Shown here in pieces: positions 1-9,251 of a DNA stretch of 64,000 bases. The stretch comes from Pseudorhodobacter ferrugineus DSM 5888 (lineage in GTDB: Bacteria > Pseudomonadota > Alphaproteobacteria > Rhodobacterales > Rhodobacteraceae). The notes beneath the pieces were generated by a model. The model saw only the letters and a list, made by a program, of their open reading frames with translations, was not told the DNA's origin and did no database searches. The position numbers and the translations under genes are program-made. Numbering within the stretch: position 1 is the first letter of the stretch; every line of letters starts with the position of its first letter. The stretch spans positions 1-64,000 of the forward strand of contig NZ_ATVN01000013.1 of the NCBI RefSeq assembly GCF_000420745.1. Reading direction: 5' to 3'.

Positions 1-1
1 T

Positions 2-403
2 CTCTATAAAAGTGGCGACCGCTTTTATATGGTCGCCCAAGATCGGTTCAAAGGCCTGCGGCGCTGCGATTGGCTGAAACTGATACCCAAACAGACAGAT
101 ACGATTACGCTCACCGGGGCATATCGCCCCAGATTGTTGACCTTCAATGATCTCAACGACTCCACCAGCGTCAAGCTGGTTGATCCCGACGATCTCGCCA
201 CATCCTTTGGCGCAGGGGTGCGGCTTAAATCAGTCGAGCTTACGATTACAACCGAACCCGTGACCGACGGAAAAGTTCAGGCATTGTTGGGATGGCTCGG
301 TCCATATCCAGAGCCAGCTCTACTGCACGAAGATGGGAGGACATCGGATATTCCTCTCGCGATGCAACTACATCATGGCGACTTCATTCAAAGGCCCCGC
401 TAA
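2..403 (+). CDS. C-terminal part of an unknown protein (cut by window edge)
   Basis: The frame is open from the first bases of the window to a TAA at 401-403, so 133 residues are visible. The first ATG is at 29, but there is no stop upstream of it in frame and the upstream codons read as ordinary protein (LYKSGDRFY), so the true start probably lies before the window. I recognise no family motif. The visible part is soluble, mixed alpha/beta in character, without a membrane segment, and ends in a short polar tail. Codon choice is less GC-biased than in the neighbouring genes, which could mean an accessory origin. It converges with ychF, with two repeat elements and a terminator in between. Confidence 0.5.
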   Translation, partial: LYKSGDRFYMVAQDRFKGLRRCDWLKLIPKQTDTITLTGAYRPRLLTFNDLNDSTSVKLVDPDDLATSFGAGVRLKSVELTITTEPVTDGKVQALLGWLGPYPEPALLHEDGRTSDIPLAMQLHHGDFIQRPR

Positions 404-495
404 GATGGCAATATCAAAAGAGCCTTATCTAGCACTGCGCTCGATGGGTCCTGTTGCGCAAACAAGCGTCGGATACGTTTTGTGACTCCATCAAT

Positions 496-528
496 GGTAG
501 GGTGGGGTTTCACCCCACCACCCCACCC
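496..528. repeat. GGTAGGGTGGG-type hairpin repeat, copy 1
   Basis: An 8-bp perfect stem (501-508 with 512-519, loop TTC) sits inside GGTAGGGTGGG...CCCACC. A related sequence lies at 30694-30715 on the other strand (GGTAGGGTGGGTGCAACCCACC). Both copies are directly intergenic. No U-tract follows on the plus strand, so this is better called a dispersed hairpin repeat than an intrinsic terminator. Confidence 0.5.
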
Positions 529-534
529 GTGTCA

Positions 535-612
535 GCATTAAAATTCAGTTAACAAAAATCCTGTTACCCATTATTTTCAAACACTTACAAAACTGTCCGC
601 GCGCGGTCATTT
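535..612 (-). repeat. Dispersed 3'-end element, copy 1 (after ychF)
   Basis: Copy 1 of a roughly 75-bp element also found at 36620-36694 (same orientation) and 59909-59984 (inverted). It has a CG palindrome (CCGCGCGCGG, 597-606), an AT-rich middle, and TTAA-AATTCAG-TTAA at 538-552, an exact match to the CtrA consensus TTAA-N7-TTAA. The 19 bases at 594-612 are identical to the reverse complement of 36676-36694. The palindrome lies next to the ychF stop and the TTAA box is distal. Confidence 0.6.
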
Positions 613-621
613 CCCGCGCGC
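584..621 (-). terminator. Intrinsic terminator of ychF
   Basis: Reading on the minus strand after the ychF stop, an 8-bp GC stem (599-606 with 614-621, six-base loop) is followed by AGTTTTGTAA. The stem is part of the dispersed element described at 535-612, and the smc terminator uses nearly the same sequence. Confidence 0.65.
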
Positions 622-628
622 AGCCCTT

Positions 629-1726
629 TCAGCCAGAAAACAAGAAGTGCAAAACATCGCCATCTTTCACCAGATAGGTCTTGCCTTCCACGCGGAATTT
701 GCCCGCTTCCTTGGCCCCTGCCTCGCCGTTTCCAGCGATATAATCATCATATCCAACCGTTTCAGACCGAATGAATCCCTTTTCAAAATCGCCGTGAATA
801 ACCCCCGCCGCCTGCGGGGCAAGGGTGCCTTTCGGAATGGTCCAGGCCCGCGCTTCTTTTGGGCCGACCGTGAAATAAGTCTGCAAGCCCAGCAGTTGAT
901 ACCCCGCCCGGATCAGCCGGTCCAACCCCGCCTCTTCCAGCCCCATTTCACCCAAAAACATCTCGGCCTCATCCGCCGCCAGCTGGCTGATCTCTTCCTC
1001 GATCCGCGCCGAAATCACCACCATGCCAGCGCCCTGCTTGGCCGCCATTTCCGCCACGCGGGCCGATTGGGAATTCCCGTTCGCCGCCGAAGATTCCTCA
1101 ACATTGCAAACAAAAAGCACGGGCTTGGAGGTCAAAAGCTGCAACAGCTTCCAGTTCCGCTTGTCATCCTCAGCCACTTCAACCGACCGCGCAGGCTTGC
1201 CCTCTTCCAGCACCTTTTGCGCCATCTGAAGCAGCCGCACCTGATCGCCCGCATCCTTGTCGCCGCCTTTGATTTTGCGGGCCAAATTGGCAAGGCGGCG
1301 TTCAATCGACTCCAGATCGGCCAGCATCAGCTCGGTTTCAATTGTCTCAGCATCGGCCACGGGGTCAATCTTGCCCTCAACATGGGTGATGTCATCATCT
1401 TCAAAGCAGCGCAAAACATGGGCAATCGCGTCACATTCGCGGATGTTGGCCAGAAACTGGTTGCCCAACCCCTCGCCCTTGCTGGCGCCCCGCACCAAAC
1501 CCGCGATATCCACAAAGGTCATCCGCGTCGGAATGATCTGCTTGGACCCCGCAATCGCCGCCAGCTTTTCCAGCCGCGCATCCGGCACGGCCACATCGCC
1601 CACATTCGGCTCAATCGTGCAGAACGGAAAGTTCGCCGCCTGCGCCGCCGCCGTGCGGGTCAGCGCGTTGAACAGGGTCGATTTGCCCACATTTGGCAGC
1701 CCGACAATCCCCATGCGAAATCCCAT
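629..1726 (-). CDS. ychF: Ribosome-binding ATPase YchF (EngD/Obg family)
   Basis: The 365-aa product has the usual YchF length. The P-loop GLPNVGKST is at residues 9-17, the switch motif DIAGLV follows near residue 73, and the G4 position reads CNVEE rather than NKxD, which explains the known preference of this family for ATP over GTP. A helical coiled-coil arm and a C-terminal TGS domain (from about residue 280) complete the fold. YchF associates with ribosomes and links nucleotide state to translation and oxidative stress. A second ATG four codons downstream is possible. The gene is transcribed divergently from trpA, sharing a 144-bp intergenic region, and ends at a GC hairpin terminator. 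Confidence 0.95.
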   Translation of the reverse strand: MGFRMGIVGLPNVGKSTLFNALTRTAAAQAANFPFCTIEPNVGDVAVPDARLEKLAAIAGSKQIIPTRMTFVDIAGLVRGASKGEGLGNQFLANIRECDAIAHVLRCFEDDDITHVEGKIDPVADAETIETELMLADLESIERRLANLARKIKGGDKDAGDQVRLLQMAQKVLEEGKPARSVEVAEDDKRNWKLLQLLTSKPVLFVCNVEESSAANGNSQSARVAEMAAKQGAGMVVISARIEEEISQLAADEAEMFLGEMGLEEAGLDRLIRAGYQLLGLQTYFTVGPKEARAWTIPKGTLAPQAAGVIHGDFEKGFIRSETVGYDDYIAGNGEAGAKEAGKFRVEGKTYLVKDGDVLHFLFSG

Positions 1727-1870
1727 GATCTATTCTCCATCCATTTCACGGCCCTCATAGGCCGAAACATAGGGAAACCGCAAGCCGAGCGACCCTCACA
1801 ATCGCATCGGCCATTGATTTCCCCCCCAGCTTTGGGCAAACCGGACACGAGCAGATATAAGGACGCGCCC

Positions 1871-2662
1871 ATGACCCGGATTGATCAAAAATTTGCCGCC
1901 CTCAAGGCCGAGGGCAAGAAGGCGTTTGTGTCTTATATCATGGCTGGCGACCCCGATGTGGAAACCTCATTGGCCGTGATGAAAGGCCTTCCGGGGGCTG
2001 GCGTTGATATCATCGAAATCGGCCTGCCCTTTACCGACCCGATGGCCGATGGGCCCACGATCCAGCTTGCAGGCCAGCGCGCGCTGGAAGGCGGGATGAC
2101 CCTGACCAAAACGCTGGCGATGGTAACTGAATTTCGCAAGGGCGACGATACCACTCCGATCGTGATGATGGGCTATTACAACCCGATCTACAGCCGCGGC
2201 GTGGACCTGTTTTTAACCCAAGCCAAAGCGGCGGGCATCGACGGGTTGATCATCGTCGACCTGCCACCCGAGGAAGATGACGAGCTTTGCATCCCCGCGC
2301 AAAAGGCGGGCCTGAACTTTATCCGCCTTGCAACCCCAACCACCGATGACAAACGCCTGCCCAAGGTTTTGCAAAACACCTCCGGTTTTGTCTATTACGT
2401 CTCAATCACCGGCATCACTGGTGCAGCGGCCCCCGAAGCTGCCGATGTCGCCCCCGAAGTGGCGCGGATCAAATCGCAAACCGACCTGCCGGTCATCGTC
2501 GGCTTTGGCATCACCACACCCGATGCGGCCCAAGCGATTGCAGGCATCGCCGATGGCTGCGTGGTCGGTTCTGCCATTGTCAAAGACATCGCTGACGGCA
2601 AACCCGTGGCCGAGGTTTTGGCCCGTGTGGCCGCGCTTGCCGCAGGCGCGCATCGCGGTTGA
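1871..2662 (+). CDS. trpA: Tryptophan synthase alpha subunit
   Basis: The 263-aa product cleaves indole-3-glycerol phosphate to indole and glyceraldehyde-3-phosphate and channels the indole to TrpB. The catalytic acids are in place: E49 in IIEIGLP and D60 in DPMADGP. The phosphate-binding loop GFGIT and the late segment GSAIV are typical of the TIM barrel. The ATG at 1871 gives the standard N-terminus; the frame stays open far upstream only because it runs antisense to ychF. It is unusual that trpA lies about 11 kb from trpB/trpF and on the opposite strand; in this group the genes are often separated from each other, so this need not be recent. Confidence 0.95.
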   Translation: MTRIDQKFAALKAEGKKAFVSYIMAGDPDVETSLAVMKGLPGAGVDIIEIGLPFTDPMADGPTIQLAGQRALEGGMTLTKTLAMVTEFRKGDDTTPIVMMGYYNPIYSRGVDLFLTQAKAAGIDGLIIVDLPPEEDDELCIPAQKAGLNFIRLATPTTDDKRLPKVLQNTSGFVYYVSITGITGAAAPEAADVAPEVARIKSQTDLPVIVGFGITTPDAAQAIAGIADGCVVGSAIVKDIADGKPVAEVLARVAALAAGAHRG

Positions 2663-2723
2663 CCCGCACCAAAACGCAGGCCCAGCCCCCCTTTTTGTCG
2701 CCCCCTTTTTGAAAGCCCAGATC

Positions 2724-3011
2724 ATGGCCCTTACAATCCTAGCCCAAGTCCAAGCCGTCGCCGGCAAAGAAGATGCCTTGATGATGGAGATGCACAAGCT
2801 GATCGCCGCCACCAAGCTGGAAGCAGGCTGTTTGCAATATGATATGCACCGCGACAACGACAAGCCGGGGTTTTTCATGTTCTATGAAAACTGGGAAACC
2901 CGCGCGCTGTGGCTCGATCACATGAAAGCGCCACATTTGGCGGCCTATAACGCGGCGACCAAAGGCTGGATCACCAGCCTGACGCTGAACGAAATGACGC
3001 GGGTCGATTAA
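2724..3011 (+). CDS. Small ABM-domain protein (putative quinol monooxygenase, YgiN type)
   Basis: The 95-aa product shows the antibiotic-biosynthesis-monooxygenase (dimeric ferredoxin-like) pattern: a beta strand TILAQVQAV, a helix, the segment E-GCLQYD, then FFMFYENWETR and a terminal HMKAPHLAAY helix. Such proteins act as quinol or small-aromatic monooxygenases, or are cofactor-free enzymes of unknown substrate. The ATG at 2724 starts precisely at the conserved first strand. It lies 61 bp after trpA and 26 bp before the aminotransferase gene, so co-transcription with either is plausible. The substrate cannot be told from sequence. Confidence 0.8.
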   Translation: MALTILAQVQAVAGKEDALMMEMHKLIAATKLEAGCLQYDMHRDNDKPGFFMFYENWETRALWLDHMKAPHLAAYNAATKGWITSLTLNEMTRVD

Positions 3012-3037
3012 GGCCAGCGAAACCCTTGGGGGCCGAA

Positions 3038-4402
3038 ATGACTGCGCTTATCGCCGGACTCGATGCTGACCGCCTTCGCCATTTTGCAACCCGAGAGGCG
3101 ATGCGCTTTGCCGCAAGCCGCCCTAACACCCAGCACACGCTGAACGCAGGCGACGGGGCGTTTTTGGCGGGCGTGCCGATGCATTGGATGCGCGATTGGC
3201 CGATGCCCTTTCCGCTGCTGATCTCCTCGGCCAATAGTGCCACGATCACCGATGTCGACGGCTACAGCCTTGATGATTTTTGCCTTGGCGATACGGGCAG
3301 CCTGTTTGGCCATTCGCCCGCCCCTGTGGCCAAGGCGGTGGCGGCGCAAGCCCGGCGCGGCCTCACCTATATGTTGCCGTCAACTGATGCGCTCGAGGCG
3401 GGGCGGTTGCTGACCAAACGCTTTGGCAATTTCCGCTGGCAGATTGCGACCACCGCGTCCGATGCCAACCGCTGCGCCATTCGGATTGCGCGGGCGGTGA
3501 CGGGGCGGCCCAAGATTTTGGTGTTCAATGGCTGCTATCACGGCACGGTGGATGATGTGATGGTCGAGCTGAAGGGGCGCAAAACCGTCACCCGTGCGGG
3601 TATGGTGGGCCAAGTTGCCGACCCCGCCGCCCATGCGGTTGTGGTGGAATTCAACGACATCGCCGCCCTGCAAGCCGCCCTTGCAAAGGGCGATGTCGCC
3701 GCCGTTCTGGCCGAACCCGTGATGACCAATTGCTGCATGGTTTTGCCCGATGATGGCTATTGGCCTGCCGTGCGTGCGGCCTGTGATGCGGCGGGTACGC
3801 TGTTGATTGTGGATGAAACCCATACGGTTTCCAGCGGTTTGGGCGGTTGGGCGCGGGGCCACGGCTTGCAGGCCGATGCCTTTGTGATCGGCAAATCGGT
3901 CGCGGGTGGTGTGGCCTGTGCGGCATGGGGTTTGGCTCCAGATCTCGCGCGCAAATTTATGGCCCAAGATGCAAAACGCCTGCCGGGCCATTCGGGGATG
4001 GGCACCACGCTGTCCGGAAACCCGCTGCAATTTGCCGCCCTGCGTGCCAATCTGGGCGAAGTGATGACCGCCAAATCCTATGCCCGCATGGAAAAGCGCG
4101 CGGCACGGCTGGCCGATGGGTTGGCGGCGGCGATCACGGGTGCGGGCCTGCCGTGGCATGTGGTGCGGGTGGGTGCGCGAGTGGAGTTTATCTGCGCCCC
4201 CGGCCCGTTGCGCAACGGCACGCAAGCCAAGGCCGCGCATTGCGGCCCTGTGGAACGCGCCGTGCATTTGGGACTTGTGAACCGTGGCTGCCTGATCGCG
4301 CCGTTCCACAATATGATGCTGGTCAGCCCTGCGACGAAAAAGCGGCAAGTGGATCGGTTGATCGGGGCCTTTGTCGAGGTTTTGGCGGAATTGGTGGAAT
4401 GA
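3038..4402 (+). CDS. Class III (glutamate-1-semialdehyde-type) PLP aminotransferase
   Basis: The product is 454 aa from the ATG at 3038; a TTG four codons upstream is less likely, and a GGGGG stretch fits an RBS for the ATG. It resembles glutamate-1-semialdehyde aminomutase and related class III enzymes: GDTGSLFGHSP near the N-terminus, a GCYHGT segment, the D of LIVDETHT that contacts the PLP ring nitrogen, and the Schiff-base lysine in FVIGKSVAGG. It is probably not HemL itself because the flanking motifs are divergent. The next genes encode a glutamine-synthetase-family ligase and an FMN alpha-hydroxy-acid dehydrogenase, which suggests catabolism of an amine or amino acid. The substrate is inferred only from this context. 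Confidence 0.8.
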   Translation: MTALIAGLDADRLRHFATREAMRFAASRPNTQHTLNAGDGAFLAGVPMHWMRDWPMPFPLLISSANSATITDVDGYSLDDFCLGDTGSLFGHSPAPVAKAVAAQARRGLTYMLPSTDALEAGRLLTKRFGNFRWQIATTASDANRCAIRIARAVTGRPKILVFNGCYHGTVDDVMVELKGRKTVTRAGMVGQVADPAAHAVVVEFNDIAALQAALAKGDVAAVLAEPVMTNCCMVLPDDGYWPAVRAACDAAGTLLIVDETHTVSSGLGGWARGHGLQADAFVIGKSVAGGVACAAWGLAPDLARKFMAQDAKRLPGHSGMGTTLSGNPLQFAALRANLGEVMTAKSYARMEKRAARLADGLAAAITGAGLPWHVVRVGARVEFICAPGPLRNGTQAKAAHCGPVERAVHLGLVNRGCLIAPFHNMMLVSPATKKRQVDRLIGAFVEVLAELVE

Positions 4403-4435
4403 CAGGTTGCGCCGCATGATATGCGGCGCGGGCAA

Positions 4436-4512
4436 GGGGGGCGCTGCCCCCCATCCGGGTGCCCCGGATTCCCCCCGGGATATTTGGGCCGAACAGAAAG
4501 ACGAAAAAGGAA
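4436..4512 (+). repeat. GGGATATTTGG-type intergenic element, copy 1
   Basis: A 7-bp GC stem (4436-4442 with 4446-4452, loop GCT) is followed by CCCCGGATTCC and the core CGGGATATTTGGGCCGAACA (4476-4495) plus an A-rich tail. The same core, degenerate, occurs at 23704-23726, 27286-27312, 36503-36555 and 62814-62846. This copy alone lies between two genes in the same direction. Confidence 0.55.
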
Positions 4513-4519
4513 AGAAGCG

Positions 4520-5920
4520 ATGGCGCAAGTGAAACAGGATCTAAGCCCTTCGGGATCAACCGTGGCCGAGGCCGAGGCGTTTTTGGCCGCCCACCCCGAA
4601 GTTGAGGCGATTGACCTTGTATTGCATGACGCCAATGGCATTGGGCGCGGCAAGATCATCCGGCGACATGAGTTGCTGGGGTTTTACCAGTCCGGGCGGC
4701 ATTTGCCGATTTCCATTCTGGGCTTGGATATCTGCGGCGAGGATGTGCATGAAACCGGGCTGATCTGGGATCAAGGCGATGGCGATTTGCGCGCTTGGCC
4801 CGTGCCCGGAACATTGGTGCCGCTGCATGGCACCAAACCTGCGCGGGCCGAGGTGTTCATGTGCATGTATTCGCTGGACGGTAAACCCATGACATCCGAC
4901 CCCCGCCATGCCTTGCAACGGCAGGTCGATGCGCTCGCCGCTGAGGGCATGATGCCTGCGGGCGCGTTCGAGTTGGAGTTTTTCTTGCTGGCCAATGAGC
5001 GCGGCCCCGATGGCCGCGTGCAGCCTGCCCGAGATGTGCTGGATGGGCGGCCCAGTTCCAAGACCGAAGTGTATTCGGTCGACCATTTGCACGGCATGTT
5101 GCCCTTGTTTTCCGATATTTACGCAGGGGCGGCGCTGGCGGGGATCAAGGCCGAAACCATGATTTCCGAATATGCGCCGGGGCAGTACGAGCTGACGCTG
5201 CACTACCGGACCGATGTGATGCAGGCCGCCGATGACCTGATGCGCCTGAAACGGATCGTGCGGGCGCAGGCGCGGGCCCATGGGGTGACCGCCTGCTTTA
5301 TGGCCAAGCCCGTGGAACATTACGCAGGGTCGGGCATGCATTTTCACGTGTCGATGCTCGATAAAGCGGGTCGCAATGTGTTTGTCGAGGCGGTGGAGGG
5401 CGAGTGGTCACCGACCATCCTGCACGCTTTGGGCGGTTTGCGCGTCACGATGGCAGAATCGATGCTGGTGTTCGCGCCGCATGCCAATTCGTGGCGGCGG
5501 TTTGTCGGGCAATCCTATGCGCCGGTCAGCCCGTCTTGGGGCGTCAACAACCGCTCGGTCGCGTTGCGCATTCCGGCAGGTGACATCAAGGCGCGGCGCA
5601 TTGAACACCGCCCCGCAGGCGTGGACTCCAACCCCTATTTGGTCGCCGCAACCGTTTTGGCGGGCATCCGGGCAGGCCTTGCCCACCGCGTTGATCCCGG
5701 GCCGGAAACAACGGGCAATGGTTATGACGGGGCCGAAGCGGGCGATATGCCCGTCGATTGGCGCGGCGCGATTGAGGCTGCGCGCGAGTCGCGGTTCTTG
5801 CGCGATGCGCTGGGTGAGGATATGCACCGCACCTTTGTCGCCATCAAAGCTGCCGAATATGCCCGTGTCGCGCGCACCGTGTCCGAGGTGGATTTCGATT
5901 TGTATTTGCATACCGTTTGA
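4520..5920 (+). CDS. Glutamine synthetase family ligase (glutamylpolyamine-synthetase-like)
   Basis: The 466-aa product has the beta-grasp N-terminal domain (DLVLHDANGIGRGK) and the GS catalytic domain: AFELEFFLL with metal-binding glutamates, SEYAPGQYELTL, the histidine segment GSGMHFHVS, and the nucleotide/substrate region NNRSVALRIP. The length and spacing fit the PuuA/GlnA3-type group that gamma-glutamylates amines rather than housekeeping GlnA. It would couple glutamate to an amine using ATP. The start follows AAAGGAAAG at 4507-4515. With the upstream aminotransferase and the downstream alpha-hydroxy-acid dehydrogenase it may form an amine-degradation cluster; the amine itself is unknown. 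Confidence 0.85.
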   Translation: MAQVKQDLSPSGSTVAEAEAFLAAHPEVEAIDLVLHDANGIGRGKIIRRHELLGFYQSGRHLPISILGLDICGEDVHETGLIWDQGDGDLRAWPVPGTLVPLHGTKPARAEVFMCMYSLDGKPMTSDPRHALQRQVDALAAEGMMPAGAFELEFFLLANERGPDGRVQPARDVLDGRPSSKTEVYSVDHLHGMLPLFSDIYAGAALAGIKAETMISEYAPGQYELTLHYRTDVMQAADDLMRLKRIVRAQARAHGVTACFMAKPVEHYAGSGMHFHVSMLDKAGRNVFVEAVEGEWSPTILHALGGLRVTMAESMLVFAPHANSWRRFVGQSYAPVSPSWGVNNRSVALRIPAGDIKARRIEHRPAGVDSNPYLVAATVLAGIRAGLAHRVDPGPETTGNGYDGAEAGDMPVDWRGAIEAARESRFLRDALGEDMHRTFVAIKAAEYARVARTVSEVDFDLYLHTV

Positions 5921-5996
5921 CCCTGCATCATCAAATGCTTTGCAATGCACCGCGATCATTGGTAATAAAACCTTACCAGATTAGGGAGAGGCTGCT

Positions 5997-7163
5997 ATGC
6001 CCGTGATTACTTGCATTGATGATCTAAAGCGCTTGCATAAAAAACGTACGCCCAAGATGTTTTATGATTACGCGGAAAGCGGCAGCTATACCGAACAGAC
6101 ATTCCGCGAAAACACCTCCGATTTTGCGCAGTTGCGGCTGCGCCAAAAGGTGGCGGTCGATATGTCGGGGCGCAGCACCGCCAGTACGATGATTGGTGAA
6201 GATGTGGCGATGCCGGTCGCGCTTGCCCCTGTCGGCCTGACGGGCATGCAGCACGCGGATGGTGAGATTTTGGCAGCAAAAGCGGCCGAGAAAATGGGCG
6301 TCCCATTCACCCTGTCGACCATGAGCATTTGTTCGATCGAAGATGTGGCCGAACACACAACCAAGCCGTTCTGGTTTCAGGTCTATACCCTGAAAGACGA
6401 TGATTTCATGAACCGTTTGTTTGAACGGGCGCGCGCCGCGAAATGTTCGGCCATCGTCATTACGGTCGATTTGCAGATCATGGGCCAGCGTCACAAGGAC
6501 CTGAAAAACGGGTTGTCCGCGCCACCCAAACTGACCCCGCAATCCATCGCCAATATGATGACCAAGGTGCAGTGGGGCCTTGGGATGCTGCAAACCAAGC
6601 GGCGGTTCTTTGGCAATATCGTTGGCCATGCCAAAGGGGTGTCCGACCCGTCCAGCCTGTCGTCCTGGACGGCCGAGGCGTTTGACGAGTCCTTGGATTG
6701 GAAGCGGATCGCCAAGTTCAAGGAAATGTGGGGCGGCAAGGTGATTTTGAAAGGCGTGATGGACGCCGAAGATGCCCGCAACGCGCTGGCCGTGGGGGCC
6801 GATGCGATTGTGGTGTCGAACCACGGCGGGCGGCAATTGGACGGGGCGCTGTCGTCGATCCGCGCTTTGCCAAGCATCGTCGATGCGGTCGGCGACAAGA
6901 TTGAGGTCCATATGGACAGCGGTATCCGGTCGGGCCAAGACGTGCTGAAGGCGCTGTCTTTGGGGGCCAAAGGCACCTATGTCGGCCGCGCCTTTGTGAA
7001 CGGTTTGGGCGCAATGGGCGAGGCGGGCGTGACAAAATCGCTAGAGGTGATCCAGAAGGAACTGATCACCACGATGGGCCTTGTCGGCGAACGTACTATC
7101 AATGACCTTGGTCGCCACAACCTGCTGATCCCCAAGGGGTTTGAAGGCGACTGGGTTGATTAG
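5997..7163 (+). CDS. lldD: FMN-dependent alpha-hydroxy-acid (L-lactate) dehydrogenase
   Basis: The 388-aa TIM-barrel flavoenzyme contains the family markers: FYDYAESGSYTE near residue 25, the FMN-binding APVGLTGM, FQVYTLKD, TVDLQIMGQRHKD, the catalytic histidine and substrate arginine in SNHGGRQLDG, and the phosphate-binding DSGIRSGQD. These enzymes oxidise L-lactate or other 2-hydroxy acids to 2-oxo acids and pass electrons to quinone or oxygen. L-lactate is the usual substrate, but specificity in the family varies and the neighbouring amine-metabolism genes leave another hydroxy acid possible. GGGAGAGG at 5983-5990 is a strong RBS. It converges with the MFS gene 11 bp away with no clear terminator. 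Confidence 0.88.
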   Translation: MPVITCIDDLKRLHKKRTPKMFYDYAESGSYTEQTFRENTSDFAQLRLRQKVAVDMSGRSTASTMIGEDVAMPVALAPVGLTGMQHADGEILAAKAAEKMGVPFTLSTMSICSIEDVAEHTTKPFWFQVYTLKDDDFMNRLFERARAAKCSAIVITVDLQIMGQRHKDLKNGLSAPPKLTPQSIANMMTKVQWGLGMLQTKRRFFGNIVGHAKGVSDPSSLSSWTAEAFDESLDWKRIAKFKEMWGGKVILKGVMDAEDARNALAVGADAIVVSNHGGRQLDGALSSIRALPSIVDAVGDKIEVHMDSGIRSGQDVLKALSLGAKGTYVGRAFVNGLGAMGEAGVTKSLEVIQKELITTMGLVGERTINDLGRHNLLIPKGFEGDWVD

Positions 7164-7174
7164 CACACCTTGAC

Positions 7175-8341
7175 CTAAGGGGCCTTGCTGCGCAGCATCA
7201 TCGGTGCCAACACCGTCACCGCGAGCAAGGCGACCGCGGCACAGCCGAACGCCGCCCGCAACCCAAAGCTGGCTGCGATAAACCCGATCACCGGCGGGCC
7301 AAAAAAGTAGCCGAGATAACCTAGCAAGGTGGCCCGTGCCACAGCGCGCGCCCGGGCGTTGGGCGGGGCCATTTGCCCGACCAGCGTGAACGCCGTTGGG
7401 GCCACCACGGACGCGCCAATTCCCAGCACGATAAACCCGACATAGGCCATTGCGGGGCTCACCGCTGCCGCCGCAATCAGCGCGCCTAGTCCTGCGATCA
7501 CAGACCCAAAGGTCAGCAGCCGCAGCGGGCTGACGCGTGCGATGATGCTTTGCCCGCCCAACCGCGCCACGGCCATCGTCAGCGCCATCGCAGCCGGCCC
7601 AAAGGCCCCTTGGGCCGGACTTCCACCCAAGGTCTGCTCAATATGCAGCGCCGACCAGCTTTCCGCTGCGTTTTCCGACAAAAACGCGATAAGAACGATC
7701 GCTCCGCCAATCACCGTGGCCCGCCCCAGTGCCGCCGAACTGCCATCCTTTGGCCTGCCCAAACCGTCAATCGTGCCATCCCGTTCATACGACAGCACCC
7801 CCAAACCCAATGCGACCAGCGCCGCCACCAGCATCACCTGCCCAGGTGGCCACGCCGCACCGCGCAACGCCCCCGTCCACAGCGCAGATGCAGCATAGCC
7901 GAGAGAATAGGCGGCATGGCACAGATTCATCAGCGAATGCCCCCGCGCGTTTTCCATCGCCGCCACTCGTGCGTTCATCAAAACATCCAGCAACCCCGTG
8001 GTCGCCCCACACACCGCCATCGCCACGGCAAAACCCGCCAGCATCGCCCCGCCTGCCATCGGGGCCTGCCCCGGCAATATGAATGCCAGTGCCATCGCCA
8101 CCCCGGCAATCGGCAACGCCACCCGCCCCAACACAACTCCCGCCGCAGGGGCCACTAACATTGCCAGAACCGCCGCAAGGGGCGTGCCCAGAAGCAACAG
8201 CCCCAAGCCCGCCTCATCCACCCCGAGCATTGTCTTGATATCGGGCAAGGTCGCCGCAAAACCGCCCCATAAAACACCCATCGCGCCAAACGCGGCCAAT
8301 GCCGGACGCACGGCAACAAGAGTGGCTGAAAAGGACATCAT
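7175..8341 (-). CDS. MFS transporter
   Basis: The 388-aa product has about 12 hydrophobic membrane segments in two similar halves, typical of the major facilitator superfamily. It resembles small-molecule or sugar-efflux type MFS proteins of proteobacteria; the substrate is not apparent. Two adjacent ATG codons (8341 and 8338) precede MSFSATL; an in-frame TTG three codons further upstream is less likely. It converges with lldD and diverges from rplY with a 184-bp intergenic region. Nothing in its surroundings indicates a cargo. Confidence 0.85.
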   Translation of the reverse strand: MMSFSATLVAVRPALAAFGAMGVLWGGFAATLPDIKTMLGVDEAGLGLLLLGTPLAAVLAMLVAPAAGVVLGRVALPIAGVAMALAFILPGQAPMAGGAMLAGFAVAMAVCGATTGLLDVLMNARVAAMENARGHSLMNLCHAAYSLGYAASALWTGALRGAAWPPGQVMLVAALVALGLGVLSYERDGTIDGLGRPKDGSSAALGRATVIGGAIVLIAFLSENAAESWSALHIEQTLGGSPAQGAFGPAAMALTMAVARLGGQSIIARVSPLRLLTFGSVIAGLGALIAAAAVSPAMAYVGFIVLGIGASVVAPTAFTLVGQMAPPNARARAVARATLLGYLGYFFGPPVIGFIAASFGLRAAFGCAAVALLAVTVLAPMMLRSKAP

Positions 8342-8525
8342 ACGCTCCAAAACTCTGCATTGCTGCTACAGGCGATACAAATGCGCAGCAAGACCCAGAT
8401 TCCGCGCCCTTTCTCGCCCCCTAAGCCCACTTTCCGCCTTTCCCCCAAAGTGATTCCCCGCTATAGCCCCCCAGTCGCGTCGCACACCCTTGGAGGGCGG
8501 CGGATTTAACATATGGAGAATTACA

Positions 8526-9146
8526 ATGGCAAAAGAGATCCCAGATCTTGTAGCCGAGGTTCGCGCGGGGACAGGCAAGGGGGCCGCCCGCCAAGCTCGT
8601 CGTGATCAACTGGTACCCGGCATCGTTTACGGTGGCGGCATCGACCCGCAGCCGCTGAACATCAAGTATAACTACTTGATCAAGCACCTGAAGGCAGGCC
8701 GTTTCTTGTCGACCCTGTTCAACCTCAAGGTTGAAGGTCAAGACGACGTGCGCGTGATCTGCCGTCACGTTCAGCGCGACGTGGTCAAGGATATCCCGCT
8801 GCACCTCGACCTGATGCGTCTGCGTCGGACCAGCTTGGTGAACCTGTTCATTCACGTTGATTTCATCAACCATGAAAAGGCACCCGGTCTGAAAAAGGGC
8901 GGCACGTTGGTGATCGTGCGTAACGAGGTTGAACTGCAAGTGACCGCAGGCGACATTCCAGACCACATCACCGTGGACCTGACAGGCAAGCAAATCGGCG
9001 ATGTGATCCACATCAACGACATCGTGCTGCCTGCTGGTGCCAAGCCGACTGTGGACCGTAACTTTGTTATCGCCAACCTCTCGGCCCCATCGGGCCTGCG
9101 CTCGTCGGGCGTGGATGAGGCAGAAGACGACGCTGCTGAAGAGTAA
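8526..9146 (+). CDS. rplY: 50S ribosomal protein L25 (Ctc/TL5 form)
   Basis: The 206-aa product is the long form of L25: an N-terminal 5S-rRNA-binding beta-barrel ([18 protein letters not shown], then VPGIVYGGG) followed by the C-terminal Ctc-type domain. It ends in an acidic tail ([10 protein letters not shown]). It binds 5S rRNA in the central protuberance of the 50S subunit. The start is ATG 8526; the ATG at 8490 lacks the conserved N-terminus. Pth follows after 105 bp, the common rplY-pth pair. Confidence 0.95.
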   Translation: MAKEIPDLVAEVRAGTGKGAARQARRDQLVPGIVYGGGIDPQPLNIKYNYLIKHLKAGRFLSTLFNLKVEGQDDVRVICRHVQRDVVKDIPLHLDLMRLRRTSLVNLFIHVDFINHEKAPGLKKGGTLVIVRNEVELQVTAGDIPDHITVDLTGKQIGDVIHINDIVLPAGAKPTVDRNFVIANLSAPSGLRSSGVDEAEDDAAEE

Positions 9147-9251
9147 TCTTTGCAACCTTCTGAACAACACGAAAAAGCGCGGGGGCCACGGCTCTCGCGT
9201 TTTGCGTTCGGGGGGCGGGGGTGGTAAGAAACGGAAAAAAGGGGGCGCGAC

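Noticed and set aside
405-485. 26-codon ORF after the left-edge gene
   Set aside because: No RBS of note and nothing beyond chance length; no support for coding.
647-1870. N-terminal extension of the trpA frame to 647
   Set aside because: The extension is antisense to ychF and carries no conserved sequence; trpA begins normally at 1871.
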